From: Cardiocondyla obscurior
Taxonomy: Eukaryota > Arthropoda > Insecta > Hymenoptera > Formicidae
Assembly: GCF_019399895.1 (NCBI RefSeq)
Contig: NC_091867.1
Coordinates: 6,337,501 to 6,401,500 of the forward strand
Direction of reading: 5' to 3'
Length of the DNA stretch: 64,000 nucleotides
Shown piece after piece: positions 13,878 through 25,343 of this stretch; the stretch's first letter is position 1; the number at the start of each line of letters is the position of its first letter. The notes beneath the pieces are model-generated. The model worked only from the letters and a program-made list of their open reading frames with translations, had not been told where the DNA came from and did not search any database. The position numbers were made by a program, and so were the translations under genes.

Positions 13878-16800
13878 ATGGAGATTCCAGCAGCTTGGCT
13901 GCTGACCATCTTCTTGGCAATTACTGGCATTACAATCGACGCAGTGCCTACGCCAACAACTTCTCGTACCACGGAAGTTGAAAATGCAACGATTGTCGAA
14001 ACCAGTACGACCTCGAAAGGCAACTTCATAGATTATGCCAGACCCTTCACGAATATGAAGGACATACTGATGCAAGAAATCCAGACTTTGGATAAAGACA
14101 CTTTAGACAAAGACGATGCCAAGGTAAGTACAAATTTTTTTACAATTATATTGCATTTATTTATTTATAAAGCTGCATAATGATATCTCCTCAATATTTA
14201 CGGATAATCATTTTCTATTACTTGCATCGATATATATGTAAAAAAAAAATAATTAAAATTTTTATTTTCGTCTAATTACTTAAAAAAAAAATTAATCAGG
14301 TTCAGGAAGAGGTAGCGAAGACTTTCAAAGCCGAGGCACAGAGAGGTATGAATCAAATAAAGACGACTTCGAAGCCGAACAAAGTTCTCAAGTCAAATTC
14401 ACTTCTGAGCGAATATGAGAAGTTGAAGAAACTCGGCTCATACGACGACGATAATCTCGGCGACGAAGAAAATGACAACGAGAACGAGAACGAGGACGAG
14501 GACGACTTCAGTGATGAAGAATATGAGGATGAGGATTTGTTGCCAGATGTTGATGATGATGAAGAAGTTATGACAGAGTGCCCTGATTATTGCAAATGCG
14601 CTGGGCAATACGCGGCTGCAACAACTGCAACGTATGTTTCTAATCAGATCATTATATAACTGAATAATATCGTGATATTGATTTTAAAAAATAGATAAAG
14701 AGCTCGCGAATGGTCCCATCTTGCTTAGAACGTAATAATGTAACATACTTTCAAAATATTAATGAAAAAAACAAATAATTTTTATTGTAGAGCTGTACGC
14801 GTAAATTTCGAAGATATATGCTTTTAAACAAAATAATTTAAAAATATGTAAATTGTAATAATTATGTCTTAAAACGTAATTACTTTTTTATATTAATTTT
14901 CACCATTCATTATTGTTAGTTTTTTTTTTTAATATATTATTCACAGGTGCACCAAATTGACGAACGAGCAGTCCTTTGGGTCCAGTATCGCTCACTTACG
15001 TATTGAAAATGCTGGCGAGATACAATTAGGACCGAACGCCCTGCGGGCACGCGGTCTTCAGCAATTAGAATCCATCACTATCGTCGACACGCGCATAGTC
15101 GAACTGGATCGCACAGCCTTCAATGGTATCACGTACCTGTTTGCCGTGAACTTGACACGCAACGGTCTGCAGGACATCCACCCGAACACCTTCCAGAACA
15201 ACACGCAGCTCAGCCTGTTGACAATCGCTGGTAATCCGCTTAAGCACATGCACGACTCGAGGCCGACAAAGCATTACTTGCTGCACGCGCCGTCAATCAC
15301 TGATTTTGACTTCTCAAACAATGGGATATCGCGGCTGAAGCGCACCGCCTTTTCCAAAATGCACAGCCTCAACTTTATCAATTTGCGCGGAAACCGGCTG
15401 AGAGAGATCGACAGCACGATCTTCGACTCGCTGGACCAGCTTATGGAGGTGGATCTCTCGGACAATATGCTGAACGAAATCCCAATTGACTTGTTTGTCG
15501 ACAAATACGTGCAAATTCTTCGTGTTCCAGGTAAGATTAATACTAACTAGAATAAAGTAGAAATAGTAAGAGTAACACACCAATAAATAAATTAAAAATT
15601 AGGTTAGAAAATTCGATTTTTACGGTTTAGAAATTAATTCTCAGCAAACATAGAATATTACCGCGATATTATTGCATAATTATATGTTTCTTGATTTGAT
15701 ACAAGAAAGATTACTATACATTTTTTAGGAAACAACCTGTCGACATTAGCCACCATAAGTTCCTCGAAATTGACGATGCTTAACGCCTCCAGAAACAAGA
15801 TCAGAGCGCTCGGCAAAGAAGATCTTGAGGGCGTTCCGTTGTTGGATCAGTTATACGTCAAATCGAACAACATGAAGAGAATCCACCAGCACGCTTTTAG
15901 TAAACTCGATCAGTTACAGTACCTGGATATCAGTGATAATAAGTTGTCTTCGTTGACCGAGCATCATTTCAAATCTAATCCAAGATTGCAGGTTTTGCTA
16001 ATGAACGACAATCCTGCTTTGCAAGTTTTACCGGTTTTCAAAACATACGATCTGGAACATAATACATTCAGGTAAATAGATTAACTTTGCTTCTTGCTTT
16101 CGTCGTTCAAGTAAATTAAATTATGTTCTGTAATCGTCGTTGTTTGACAGCACCATCCGATTCGAGTGCGCGAATTGTGGTCTGGAAAGCATCAAGCCCG
16201 GCACGTTCGACGAAATGCCGGCGTTGACTCGGCTTAAGCTCGCAAAGAACCGTCTGACTAGCTTGCCCGATGGACTTCTAGATAATCTTTCATCTCTTCG
16301 AGAATTGGATTTATCCAACAATATTTTTACTTCTATCTCACCGAACATGTTCCGCGGTGCCGTTTCTTTGAGTAAAATCAATCTCGCTCGTAACCCGTTG
16401 AGAACATTGCAAGTTACGCCGTTCTTAAGCACTCCTGGGCTTCGCAAGCTGGATGTAAGTCAATGCAACCTTGAGCGCGTTTGGAGCGAAGCAAGAGTCC
16501 CGTTGAAAAGTCTTGGGTAAGAAATCTGCAAAGATTAATTTACTTAATAAATAATTAATTAATTTTTTTTAAAGGTAACTGATTTTGTTAATGCACAAAG
16601 TTACGTGTTAAAAGTGAAACGTTGACAGCTAGCGTCAAAATATTGCGATAATCAACGAATTCACCGATTAATATATGTTACATTTTTTGTTTAGATACTT
16701 GTCGGTTCATAGTAATCTTCTACGGCGGATTACAGTCGAGGAACTGAAGGCCACGCCAAATCTCGTCAGTCTAGACATGTCGCACAACCCTCTGAATTGT

Positions 16801-17622
16801 GACTCTGAATTCACTGAAGCTGTGCAATGGCTCACCGATCATGGCGTTGCACCAACGGAAGTACATGAGTAAGTAATCGAGCTAAACATGTTACATAGAA
16901 ATTCTATCTCTTAAATATTTGAAATTTTTATAGACTTGCTAGTGATAAGTTTGACGATATCGAAGATATCGATAACACGGACTTGATGGACGTCGGCCAG
17001 TGGACGGACTTGGCGAAGGTAGTTTGCGATGGACTCAACGACGGTCCGCCATCCAGAGAATTCCCTGGCAAAGGCTCGCATCACAAAGACATTCTTTTAG
17101 ATCTTGATATAGTAGACGATGCTGATCCTCTGTTGAAAAACGAACTTGATAACGATGAGGTAAGGCGGTAATAAATAATGGTTTTTTAAATAAGTTTTAA
17201 TTAACGTCGGATGCTTTTCACAGAAACTAAATGTCGATCACGGCATGCAACACATTGATGAGCCGAGACTCATGGAAGATCAAGAGTACGACGAAGACTT
17301 CGCAATTACAACAGAATATCACACTTGGTACAATCTGAGACCCGGCTTCAAAATCTGGCTGGTTTCCGGCACCGTTTTGTCCGTGCTGGTAGTCTTCCTG
17401 TTAGTGGCGCGTATCGCCTGCTGTTTAGCGAATAAACGCGGACGGGGTCCTGTAATCAGGCCACCTTTAATCCTTCGTCCCGGTCTGGTGGACAATAAGA
17501 ACTGCGGCTTAGTATATAAACCTCTACAAGAGGAAATAGCCACGCCTCACATGCCGAAACGTGGCAGCTTCTACTCGAGCAGCACCTTCCATTACGATAA
17601 AATCGTACCGGAGAGTGTATAA
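13878..17622 (+). CDS. Type I membrane protein with extracellular leucine-rich repeats
   Basis: Eight coding exons join in frame: 13878-14123, 14300-14631, 14947-15530, 15729-16071, 16151-16516, 16695-16868, 16934-17159 and 17224-17622, giving 889 residues. The protein starts with a hydrophobic signal peptide (MEIPAAWLLTIFLAITG). A strongly acidic Asp/Glu tract covers residues 131-172. A cysteine cap (Cys176, Cys180, Cys182) then opens a long leucine-rich repeat region to about residue 700, with repeats of the form LxxLxLxxNxL. An acidic juxtamembrane segment follows, then one membrane helix (about 801-823) and a basic cytoplasmic tail of about 65 residues. There is no immunoglobulin, fibronectin or TIR domain, so it is not a Kekkon or Toll protein. 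Adhesion or receptor function on the cell surface is likely from the family; the exact orthologue is not recognised. An acceptor just before the start (exon begins 13865) shows at least one untranslated exon upstream. Confidence 0.88.
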
Positions 17623-18480
17623 ACCGAATCGTTTCACGATTAATTAAATAACCAATTAAGAGATGATTGGCCCATGCGATTGATCGTGAACAGTGGGCTG
17701 TCGAAGATCATCTTGTTCCGTTCTAGCGGATTAAAAAGAGTTTTTTAGACTGTTATTGGGTGAACGACGAAGCCGCTAAGGATAATTAAGCTCTTTCAGT
17801 TAATTTATCCATACATATAATCTAATGCGATATACATAATTTTTTTGACAAGTCGTTGTATATACATTATTTTTATTAAAAAAATATAATATTTAAATTA
17901 ACATTCTACAAACAGATACGATTGATTAAAAATGTTTTTTTCTAGGCTTTGTCGTGTTCTCAAAGTTTGCATAAAACACGTGATGAAGAAGCGTTTATTG
18001 TTACTATTAACCCGAAGACGCCTGACAGAAGTAAAATAACGAATACTTACGATATATTAAATATACAAATCGCAGTACTGTGTTACAACCACATATAATC
18101 ATATATCTGTTTTTGTAAGGAATAATGAAGAGTTATGTTATTTTTTACAGAAAGTAGAGACCACAGAAAATTATTACAAAGTACTTATTATTTATAAGCC
18201 CGAAGCTTATGTAACAGCTTTATTTTTAGGCAGCGTGTTTGGAAGCGTAATACAAGCAGAAAACAGTACTCTATTTGGAAACATATTTAATCGAATGATA
18301 CATATATAATCATTTTTAATTAATGCCATCTTTCAGTTAGATTCGAAAATTTAATTACATCGAAGTTAATATTACGTTGTGTCGCTGCGTAGACCCTATT
18401 ATGCTATTATATATACATAAATATATATGCTGTAAATAATAAATATTGTTTTAATAAAACTTTAATTAGAATTATAAGTT
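17623..18480 (+). other. Probable 3' untranslated region of the LRR gene
   Basis: AT-rich, non-coding sequence follows the stop codon. AATAAA hexamers occur near 18436 and at 18453-18458, the likely polyadenylation signals. The extent is inferred from those signals only. Confidence 0.45.
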
Positions 18481-19161
18481 GAAATAGAGATCTTGTCAAT
18501 TGTGCCACGAGAGAAGCATTTACGAAACGCAAGAGGAAATATTGGAAAAGATCACTGCGACTTGAAGAAAATAATACTTTGTTTGTTATATTTTTACAAG
18601 TGATTAATATCTAATCGTGGTTCAGTGTGGAAATAAATTATGTGCAACAGTTAGTACGCTTATAAAGATAAGTGACGTAAATCTGAGCCAACTCGATTGA
18701 ATATATAACTTCTATCATAACAAGACCCGATGCAATAAACGTATACGGAATAAATAAAGTCGATTAAAATCAGATCAAATCGCGTAACAAATCGTATAAC
18801 AAACAACTTTTTGCATTACGCTATATTAAAAATAATAGAAATATTAAATTGTTGTTATAAGATTGTAGAAATTATAAGACAATTGTAACGGGTTTAAAAA
18901 CTTAATTAAATAAATTCTAAAAGTCTTGCACGGTGTTCTTAAAATTGATTTCTTGGAACATTACATAAATGCTTAAACATATTTATTTATTTTTTTGCAG
19001 CAACAGGCAGCATTGGACATAGCTTAGGAAAGTCAATTGGTACAGTCCTGTTCACGTATGTGCACAAACACATGGATGATATAATCATCTCATCAAAAGT
19101 CTAACTGGTAAACATGTGTGGTAAAAAAGAGGGAGTACGAACTGGTTGTCGTTGCGGTATC
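18481..19161. other. Short intergenic gap before the transhydrogenase gene
   Basis: AT-rich DNA with no supported gene. The last 140 bp before the next gene become less AT-rich and contain the candidate initiator described separately. Confidence 0.4.
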
Positions 19162-19165
19162 AGTT
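19160..19165 (+). promoter_or_regulatory. Candidate initiator of the transhydrogenase gene
   Basis: TCAGTT at 19160-19165 matches the insect initiator consensus and would put the transcription start at A19162, leaving a 134-base 5' untranslated region. No TATA box lies 25-35 bp upstream, so this would be a TATA-less promoter. The call rests on one hexamer. Confidence 0.35.
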
Positions 19166-19295
19166 GGGAGTGAAGCACGAGAGTTTGTCAAGAACGTAAC
19201 TCCGTCACATTTTAATCGAGAGATCTACCAAAATTTTCTCCAACTAACACTACTTTACTACTTTCTTCGCACGATTGTCGCTAAAGGCATTTAAA

Positions 19296-21595
19296 ATGCT
19301 GCCCAGACGTCGAGTTGTTGATCTCTTGCAAGTCATCTCGTCCCAGTCGTAAGTAAAACTTTTCTTTAAAAAAAGAAACAATACGTTAGTGATTGAAGCA
19401 GACAAATTTTAAAGTTATTTTAATTCCGCGTGTTGTATGCACATATAAACTTTATATTTAAATTTCAATTGTATGAATTTTTAGATGCAGGTGTCCAGCA
19501 CATGGAAATCCGGGAGCAAGCAGCATACGAGATCATGGGAAAGCTTGGAGCACCGCAGTAAACGTCACAACTGACAAGGATTATGCTTTCGAGGTATGTT
19601 ACATTGCACTCGGCAAACATTACAAAATTACAACGACATTGCAGCCCTATGATCGAAATAGTGCCGCAATATTCTATGTTTGCCGGGTAATATACCGAAT
19701 GTAAATCTCCTATCGCAAGAAATAATAATCAATAATAGTAACAATCTGTTGAATTTATGTTACGTTAATTTTAGATGGCTTGTTCTACGGTGCGATATGG
19801 AATAGGAGTAACGAGAGAGTTGGGAATGGACATACAAAATTTGGGAGCGAAGAAAACATGTCTAATGACAGATCCGAATTTGGTGAATCTGGCCCCGGTA
19901 AAAACTGCCGTTAACAGTCTGTCCAAATACGGGATTCATTTCGAAATATATGATAAAGTACGCGTAGAGCCAACTGAGCAAAGCTTGCAAGATTCGATCG
20001 AGTTCGCCAAGCGTGGAAATTTCGACGCTTTTATAGCGGTATGTGAACAACAAATGAGATAAGTGTTATTAAAAAAAAAGAGAATGTTAATACAACTGCG
20101 ATCTTCTTACAGGTTGGCGGTGGTTCCGTAATGGATACCTGCAAAGCGGCAAATCTGTACAGTTGCGATCCGGGCGCCGACTTTTTGGATTACGTAAACG
20201 CGCCAATCGGGAAAGGCAAACCGATTCGGGTGCCTTTAAAACCGCTCGTTGCCGTACCGACAACCTCCGGTACCGGTTCCGAGACAACCGGAGTGTCCAT
20301 CTTCGATTATCGGCCGCTTAAAGCTAAAACCGGGATTGCAAACAGGTAACGCTATACATATTATTCGATAAAAAAATAGTATCGTTAATTCTTCTAATTT
20401 CTCGTAGGTCTTTACGTCCGACGTTGGGAATCATCGACCCTGAGCATACTCTAACTTTACCGGAGAGAGTATGCGCCTACTCCGGTTTCGACGTGCTCTG
20501 CCACGCTCTTGAATCTTTCACGGCGATACCTTACACGGAGAGAACCCCATGCCCGCCGAATCCAATTCTGAGACCGGCTTACCAAGGCAGCAACCCTATC
20601 AGCGACGTGTGGGCACGATATGCTCTTCAAGTCATGCGCAAGTAATTAATTAATCAGTTTCTTACATAAAAAGTCTCTCCAATATATATTCGCGTACAAT
20701 TCTCGCGATTAAAAAAAAATATATTTTATGTACTTTTTCTCTAAAATTTATTTTGTGAAAATTATGAATAAATAGTGCTTGAAATTAATAATTGATGTTT
20801 TCTAGATACTTCAAACGAGCAGTTTATAATCAAGACGATCTAGAAGCGAGGAGTCATATGCATTTAGCAAGCACAATGGCAGGCGTTGGTTTCGGAAATG
20901 CTGGTGTGCATCTTTGTCATGGACTTTCGTATCCTATCAGCGGGAACGTTCGAAGTTTCCAACCGAAAGTAATTACAAACTGTTTATATATTTTTTTTTT
21001 ATTAATTTTTTTTAATTACATTAACTACTTCTTGCTGTTTATTAAATTAATTATTTGAAACCCTTTGATGTTTTTATGGAATCGTTGTTTTATTTAAGGG
21101 ATACAGCAAAGATCATCCTATAGTTCCTCACGGTTTATCCGTGGTGATATCTGCGCCGGCTGTGTTTTCCTTTACCGGAAGCGCCTGTCCAGAGAGACAC
21201 TTGGAAGCTGCAGAACTTCTAGGTGCGGATGTCAAAAATGCCAAGAAAGCTGACGCGGGTAAAATTTTGGCTGATACTGTGAAAGAATACATGTGTGTTA
21301 TGAGAGTCGAAAACGGCTTGACAGAACTCGGTTTTAAGAAAGAAGACATTCCTACGTTAGTCCAAGGCACTTTACCTCAGGTTTGTAACACTCTATTTAT
21401 TTCTTTTCAAATAAAAAGGTGAATAATGTAACTAATATAAAATGTAGAATAATAATTAACATATATTTTTTTTAAAGTGTATGTTAAAAATTTCTTCTTT
21501 TTTTTTTTAAGCATCGTATCACAAAACTGGCTCCACGTGAACAATCTGAAGAAGATCTTGCGCAATTATTCGAAAATTCATTTAGCATTTATTAA
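19296..21595 (+). CDS. T3dh: Hydroxyacid-oxoacid transhydrogenase, mitochondrial (ADHFE1/T3dh homologue)
   Basis: This enzyme of the iron-dependent alcohol dehydrogenase family transfers hydride from 4-hydroxybutyrate to 2-oxoglutarate, giving succinic semialdehyde and 2-hydroxyglutarate, in mitochondria. Eight exons join in frame: 19296-19348, 19485-19593, 19775-20038, 20113-20345, 20408-20641, 20806-20968, 21099-21380 and 21512-21595, giving 473 residues, close to the family length of about 465-470. The N-terminus is rich in Arg and lacks acids at first (MLPRRRVVDLLQVISS), as in a transit peptide. Visible family motifs are the CRCPAH start of the mature protein, VGGGSVMDT (residues 143-151), PTTSGTGSE (191-199), the metal-site stretch GFDVLCHALES, and GVHLCHGLSYP. 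The C-terminus RITKLAPREQSEEDLAQLF is typical. The ORF is intact, so the enzyme should be active. AATAAA near 21663 is a likely polyadenylation signal. Confidence 0.96.
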
Positions 21596-21938
21596 TAGTA
21601 ATTCAAAGTTTACTGAATTAAATGTACATACAATAGTAATAAGCAGAAAGTTTTTTTATACAATAAATAATAGAATTTATAAGAATTAGGCGTCACAAAT
21701 TACGATTGAATTGACATTTATTCTTGCGGTATAAAGTAAGTTAAACGAAAAAATTAATTGGCATCGCAAAAAAGCGGCAACACTCTGGTAAGAATTACAT
21801 AAAGTTTTGCGGCAAATTTTATGCCAATTATTATTTGATAAAATTTCATTAGAAATTTACTAATTTTTTATCTCTTTTTTAACTTTTAAATTGATTGTAT
21901 AGATAATTGTTAAGTAAGACTAAAGTCAGAATAAAATT

Positions 21939-22533
21939 ATGGCAATTGTAGAAATAAATGGATTTGGAAGAATAGGAAGAATGTGCCTTCGCGCTTGTCA
22001 ACTTATATAAAATTAAATTATTGTATTTGATTATATTAACAATAAGTGCGATTCTCATTTATGTCGCTGAAAGCATTTCTGATTTTTTAAACGGTGTTTT
22101 AGGGTCAATAAGCCGACGACGTACGATGAAGTGAAAGAGAGAATGAGAGAAGCAGCCGAAGGACAGTTAAAAGATGTTCTGGGATACATGGAAGACGATT
22201 GCGTATCGTCGGATTTTAACCATACGACTTATTCTTGCGTGTTCGACGCTAAAGCAGGCATTCCGCAGATTAGCACTTTCAACAAGATCGTCGCTTGGTA
22301 ATATACCTATCATGAAACTTGATTTATAAAAAAAAAAAAACAATTTAAAACATGTTGCTTATACCTATAATTATTACCATATATAATCAAACGAGTCAAA
22401 GATGTAATTTCTTTAATCGTGCAGTCATAAACTCTATCTTGAAATCTTTTATCTTTCCAGGTACGACAATGAATATGGTTATGCTTATCGCATAAGCGAT
22501 TTACTTCAATACATGTATAACCGATTCCAATAA
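21939..22533 (+). pseudogene. Broken GAPDH paralogue lacking its central part
   Basis: Three blocks of GAPDH-like sequence lie in order. The first, 21939-22010, encodes the N-terminal Rossmann motif (MAIVEINGFGRIGRMCLRAC) and then hits TAA. The second, 22103-22297, begins after an acceptor and encodes the C-terminal catalytic-domain segment from VNKPTTYDEVK through DFNHTTYSCVFDAKAGIP to the split Trp codon. The third, 22461-22533, completes the family ending WYDNEYGYAYRISDLLQYM and stops. The intron 22298-22460 has good GT-AG ends and keeps frame. Only about 92 bp separate the first two blocks, so the whole middle, including the active-site cysteine and most of the NAD-binding domain, is gone. 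It cannot be a working dehydrogenase. The kept blocks carry no frameshift, so the loss may be recent, or the C-terminal part may have been kept for another reason. It is unlike the intact Gapdh nearby, which has no introns in this region. Confidence 0.8.
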
Positions 22534-22965
22534 TATTCCTGCGCAAGTTCCTGCACATAACGACGATTAAGAACAAGCTATTTAAGTAAGTACGTAAAGG
22601 GTTGACTTCGCTCTTGCATTCTGTTTTATATATTTACTTGTTCATTAATTCTATTTATAATTCTTGACCGTACAACATAAAACTTTAAAAAAATTATTTT
22701 TTAATCTCAATATATTTCAATATATTAATACTTTAATTTAATATAGACTTACTGTACTAATTTAAAATATACATTGACTAAACGTCTAGTAACTATTTTT
22801 ATTAGTCAACAGAAAGGAGCTGAAAGTCGGCAATACAACGCAACAGCAAACGCGAAATTAAATTGATCGTTTTATCTCACACTTTACAACGCTGATATGA
22901 TATCACGTGTATATATGTAGTTATATATGTATATATGTAGTATATATGTAGCTTAGAACGACTCT

Positions 22966-23000
22966 ACATTTATACCGTTCCACGGCATACACGGCGCAGT
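22966..23000 (+). promoter_or_regulatory. TATA box and start region of the P450 gene
   Basis: A TTTATA element at 22969-22974 lies about 28 bp upstream of a CGCAGT initiator-like sequence (A at 22998). This would leave a short 5' untranslated region of about 34 bases before the ATG at 23032. A (TATATG)n tract just upstream (about 22915-22950) may add further TATA-like noise. Confidence 0.45.
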
Positions 23001-23031
23001 ATCTCGCAGTTTGTTGTTCAATTACATCACA

Positions 23032-24567
23032 ATGGCTGCGACATTCGTATTACTATTAACGACTGTCATCATCCTCGGTGTTCTCGCGTTTCTTCGTAGC
23101 TGTTACAATTTGTACACCTACTGGAAAAAAAAGGGTTTGCCTTATCTGCCAAATTCACTGGAGTCTTTCCTGATCAATTGGAAACTGAGCTTGGGCTACA
23201 TCTCTTTCACCGATTTTAGTGATTACCAATACTATAAATTTCCAAATGCAAGATACGTCGGTACCCTGGACTTTGGCGTTCCTTCCATTTTTCTACGCGA
23301 TCCGGAACTGATCAAAGACATCATGGTGAAGGACTTCGAGTACTTCCCAGATCACCGTGCCTTCGTTGACGAAACTGTAGAACCGTTGTTCGGTAAGAAC
23401 GTCTTCTCCTTGCGCGGTGATCGTTGGAAAGAGATGAGAAACACTCTGAGCCCTACTTTCACCGCAAGCAAGATGAAATTCATGTTTGAATTGGTATCGA
23501 AATGCTCACATAACTTCATCAACTATCTGGTTGAGCATCCGGAGCTTTGTCACGAGATGGATACGAAGGAGGTTTTCAGGCGGTACACCAACGACGTAAT
23601 CGCTACAACGGCCTTTGGCATAAGTATCAATTCCATGAAACATCGCGACAACGAGTTTTATGTAAGAGGAGTAAAGGCTAGCAAATTTAGCAGCGGGCTG
23701 TTCGCGACGATTAAATTCGTACTGTTCCAATATCCACGGGTCGCGAAATTATTGAATTTATCTTTCTTCCCACCAGGCACGGCAAAGTTCTTCAAGAACG
23801 TCGTGCAGGAGACTATTAAAACGCGGCAGGAGAAGAATATCGTCAGACCAGACATGATACACTTATTGATGCAAGCTCAAGACAAAGAGAACGGTACCAC
23901 TTCGCATAAAATGACACTGGACGACATCGTTTCGCAGGCGTTCTCCTTCTTCTTCGCCGGATTCGATACGTCGTCGACCCTGATGTGCTTTGCCGCTCAC
24001 GAATTGGCAGTCAATCAAGATATACAAGATCGTCTGCGCAAGGAAGTAGAACAGCATCTCGCCGAAGGAAACGGTGAGATCTCTTACGAGGCGCTGTCAA
24101 AAATGATTTATATGGACATGGTGATATCCGAAACTCTTAGAAAGTATCCACCAGTAATCATGCTCGACAGACTTTGCGTTAAGAAATACGAACTACCGCC
24201 GGCCCAACCGGGTAGCAAAAGTGTCATCGTCGAGCCCAACCATATACTAGCCTTGCCCGTTTATTCCTTACAACACGATCCGAAATATTTTCCAAATCCA
24301 GAGAAGTTTGACCCGGAAAGATTCAGCGACGAGAACAAGGACAAGATTGTGCCCTGTACCTATTTACCGTTTGGCCACGGGCCTAGAAAATGCATCGGCA
24401 ACCGATTCGTGCTGATGGAAGCCAAGATTCTATTAGCTCATCTTTTGCAAAAGTTTACTTTGAAGACTATAGAGAAAACTATCGAGCCGGTTGTATACAC
24501 TAAAAAAGAATTTTCACTGACACCCATTGGCGGATTCTGGATTGGTTTGGAAAAGAGAGAAATATAA
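23032..24567 (+). CDS. Cytochrome P450, clan 3, CYP9-like
   Basis: A microsomal monooxygenase of 511 residues in one uninterrupted reading frame. The start chosen is the ATG at 23032 (MAATFVLLLTTVIILGVLAF), which gives the expected N-terminal membrane anchor; the open frame runs seven codons further upstream but has no earlier ATG. Motifs are all present: the C-helix WKEMR, the I-helix oxygen-activation motif AGFDT at residues 309-313, ExxR at Glu367-Arg370, the PERF motif at 428-431, and the haem loop FGHGPRKCIG with the iron-ligand cysteine at 454. The DHRAF motif after the first third is typical of CYP9 proteins. The family acts on plant toxins, insecticides or endogenous lipids; the substrate cannot be told from sequence. 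It sits between the broken and intact GAPDH genes on the same strand. CYP9 subfamily assignment is inference from motifs and would need a tree. Confidence 0.93.
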   Translation: MAATFVLLLTTVIILGVLAFLRSCYNLYTYWKKKGLPYLPNSLESFLINWKLSLGYISFTDFSDYQYYKFPNARYVGTLDFGVPSIFLRDPELIKDIMVKDFEYFPDHRAFVDETVEPLFGKNVFSLRGDRWKEMRNTLSPTFTASKMKFMFELVSKCSHNFINYLVEHPELCHEMDTKEVFRRYTNDVIATTAFGISINSMKHRDNEFYVRGVKASKFSSGLFATIKFVLFQYPRVAKLLNLSFFPPGTAKFFKNVVQETIKTRQEKNIVRPDMIHLLMQAQDKENGTTSHKMTLDDIVSQAFSFFFAGFDTSSTLMCFAAHELAVNQDIQDRLRKEVEQHLAEGNGEISYEALSKMIYMDMVISETLRKYPPVIMLDRLCVKKYELPPAQPGSKSVIVEPNHILALPVYSLQHDPKYFPNPEKFDPERFSDENKDKIVPCTYLPFGHGPRKCIGNRFVLMEAKILLAHLLQKFTLKTIEKTIEPVVYTKKEFSLTPIGGFWIGLEKREI

Positions 24568-25255
24568 AAATGTATAATATAATTGTAATCATAAAAATAT
24601 TATCGCATTTAAAAAATATTACTTTCTTTCAGGACTGGTTAAAATACAAGACGAGATAAAAATAATACGTTATCACATCATCTGTCAATGTACATTGAAT
24701 AATTAGTTTCACTAATGACGTTATTGGCTGTTTATTAAACTGTCGAGTCTACTCGACGTTAATATCTAATTTCTTATATATAATTTCAATTAGTCATTCA
24801 ATAGTACAATAGAAATGACAAAGATGATATCGTCAACAGCGTTTTTTTATTGTTTTATCATTGATATCGTTTTATCATTAATATTATTGATAACACGCTT
24901 GAGTGTTTTTATCGTTTTATATAAAAATGAAAATTGTTTGCACAATTTTATATATTTTATATTTAAGAAAAATGTTTTTGCAATTAATTAAAGTTATTCG
25001 TTTTAGCTCAAATTTATTAAATCCACAAATATTTTAAATTCTGATGTGTGAAATAATATCTTAGAAATATAATGCTTCCCTAAATGTAGAAAATTTTTCT
25101 ACAATTCTTTGGAAAATCTCTTGTACTAAATTAAAACTTGCCAAGGCAAATTCACATTCAGTTTGAAATTTCGCGCTGGTCAACGATGGCGGCGATCGAT
25201 AATCACGCCACGTAATATACCGAATGTCGGCGACGAGGCACGAATTGCACGAAGC
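24568..25255. other. AT-rich spacer between P450 and Gapdh
   Basis: Holds the 3' untranslated region of the P450 and the upstream region of Gapdh. I see no gene. AT content is high until about 25170, where CpG-rich sequence begins near the Gapdh promoter. Confidence 0.45.
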
Positions 25256-25257
25256 AT

Positions 25258-25343
25258 CTTTTTATATCATTGCATGCGTGCCCTTCAAACGACACTACTT
25301 CGCTAGTATCCTCAGTGGACGGAGCTGGTTTATTCGGTGCGCG
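25258..25343 (+). promoter_or_regulatory. Gapdh: Gapdh promoter and untranslated first exon
   Basis: A TTTATAT box lies at 25261-25267 and an initiator-like TCAGT at 25312-25316. The spacing of about 50 bp is longer than usual, so the start could instead lie near 25290. A strong donor, gcg followed by gtaagt, has its GT at 25344-25345 and ends the untranslated first exon. This exon joins the acceptor at 26567-26568, 18 bases upstream of the Gapdh ATG. The first intron is 1225 bp. Confidence 0.55.

Noticed and set aside
23011..23031. Longer N-terminus of the P450 from upstream codons
   Set aside because: The seven extra codons begin with TTG, not ATG; the ATG at 23032 gives the normal membrane anchor.
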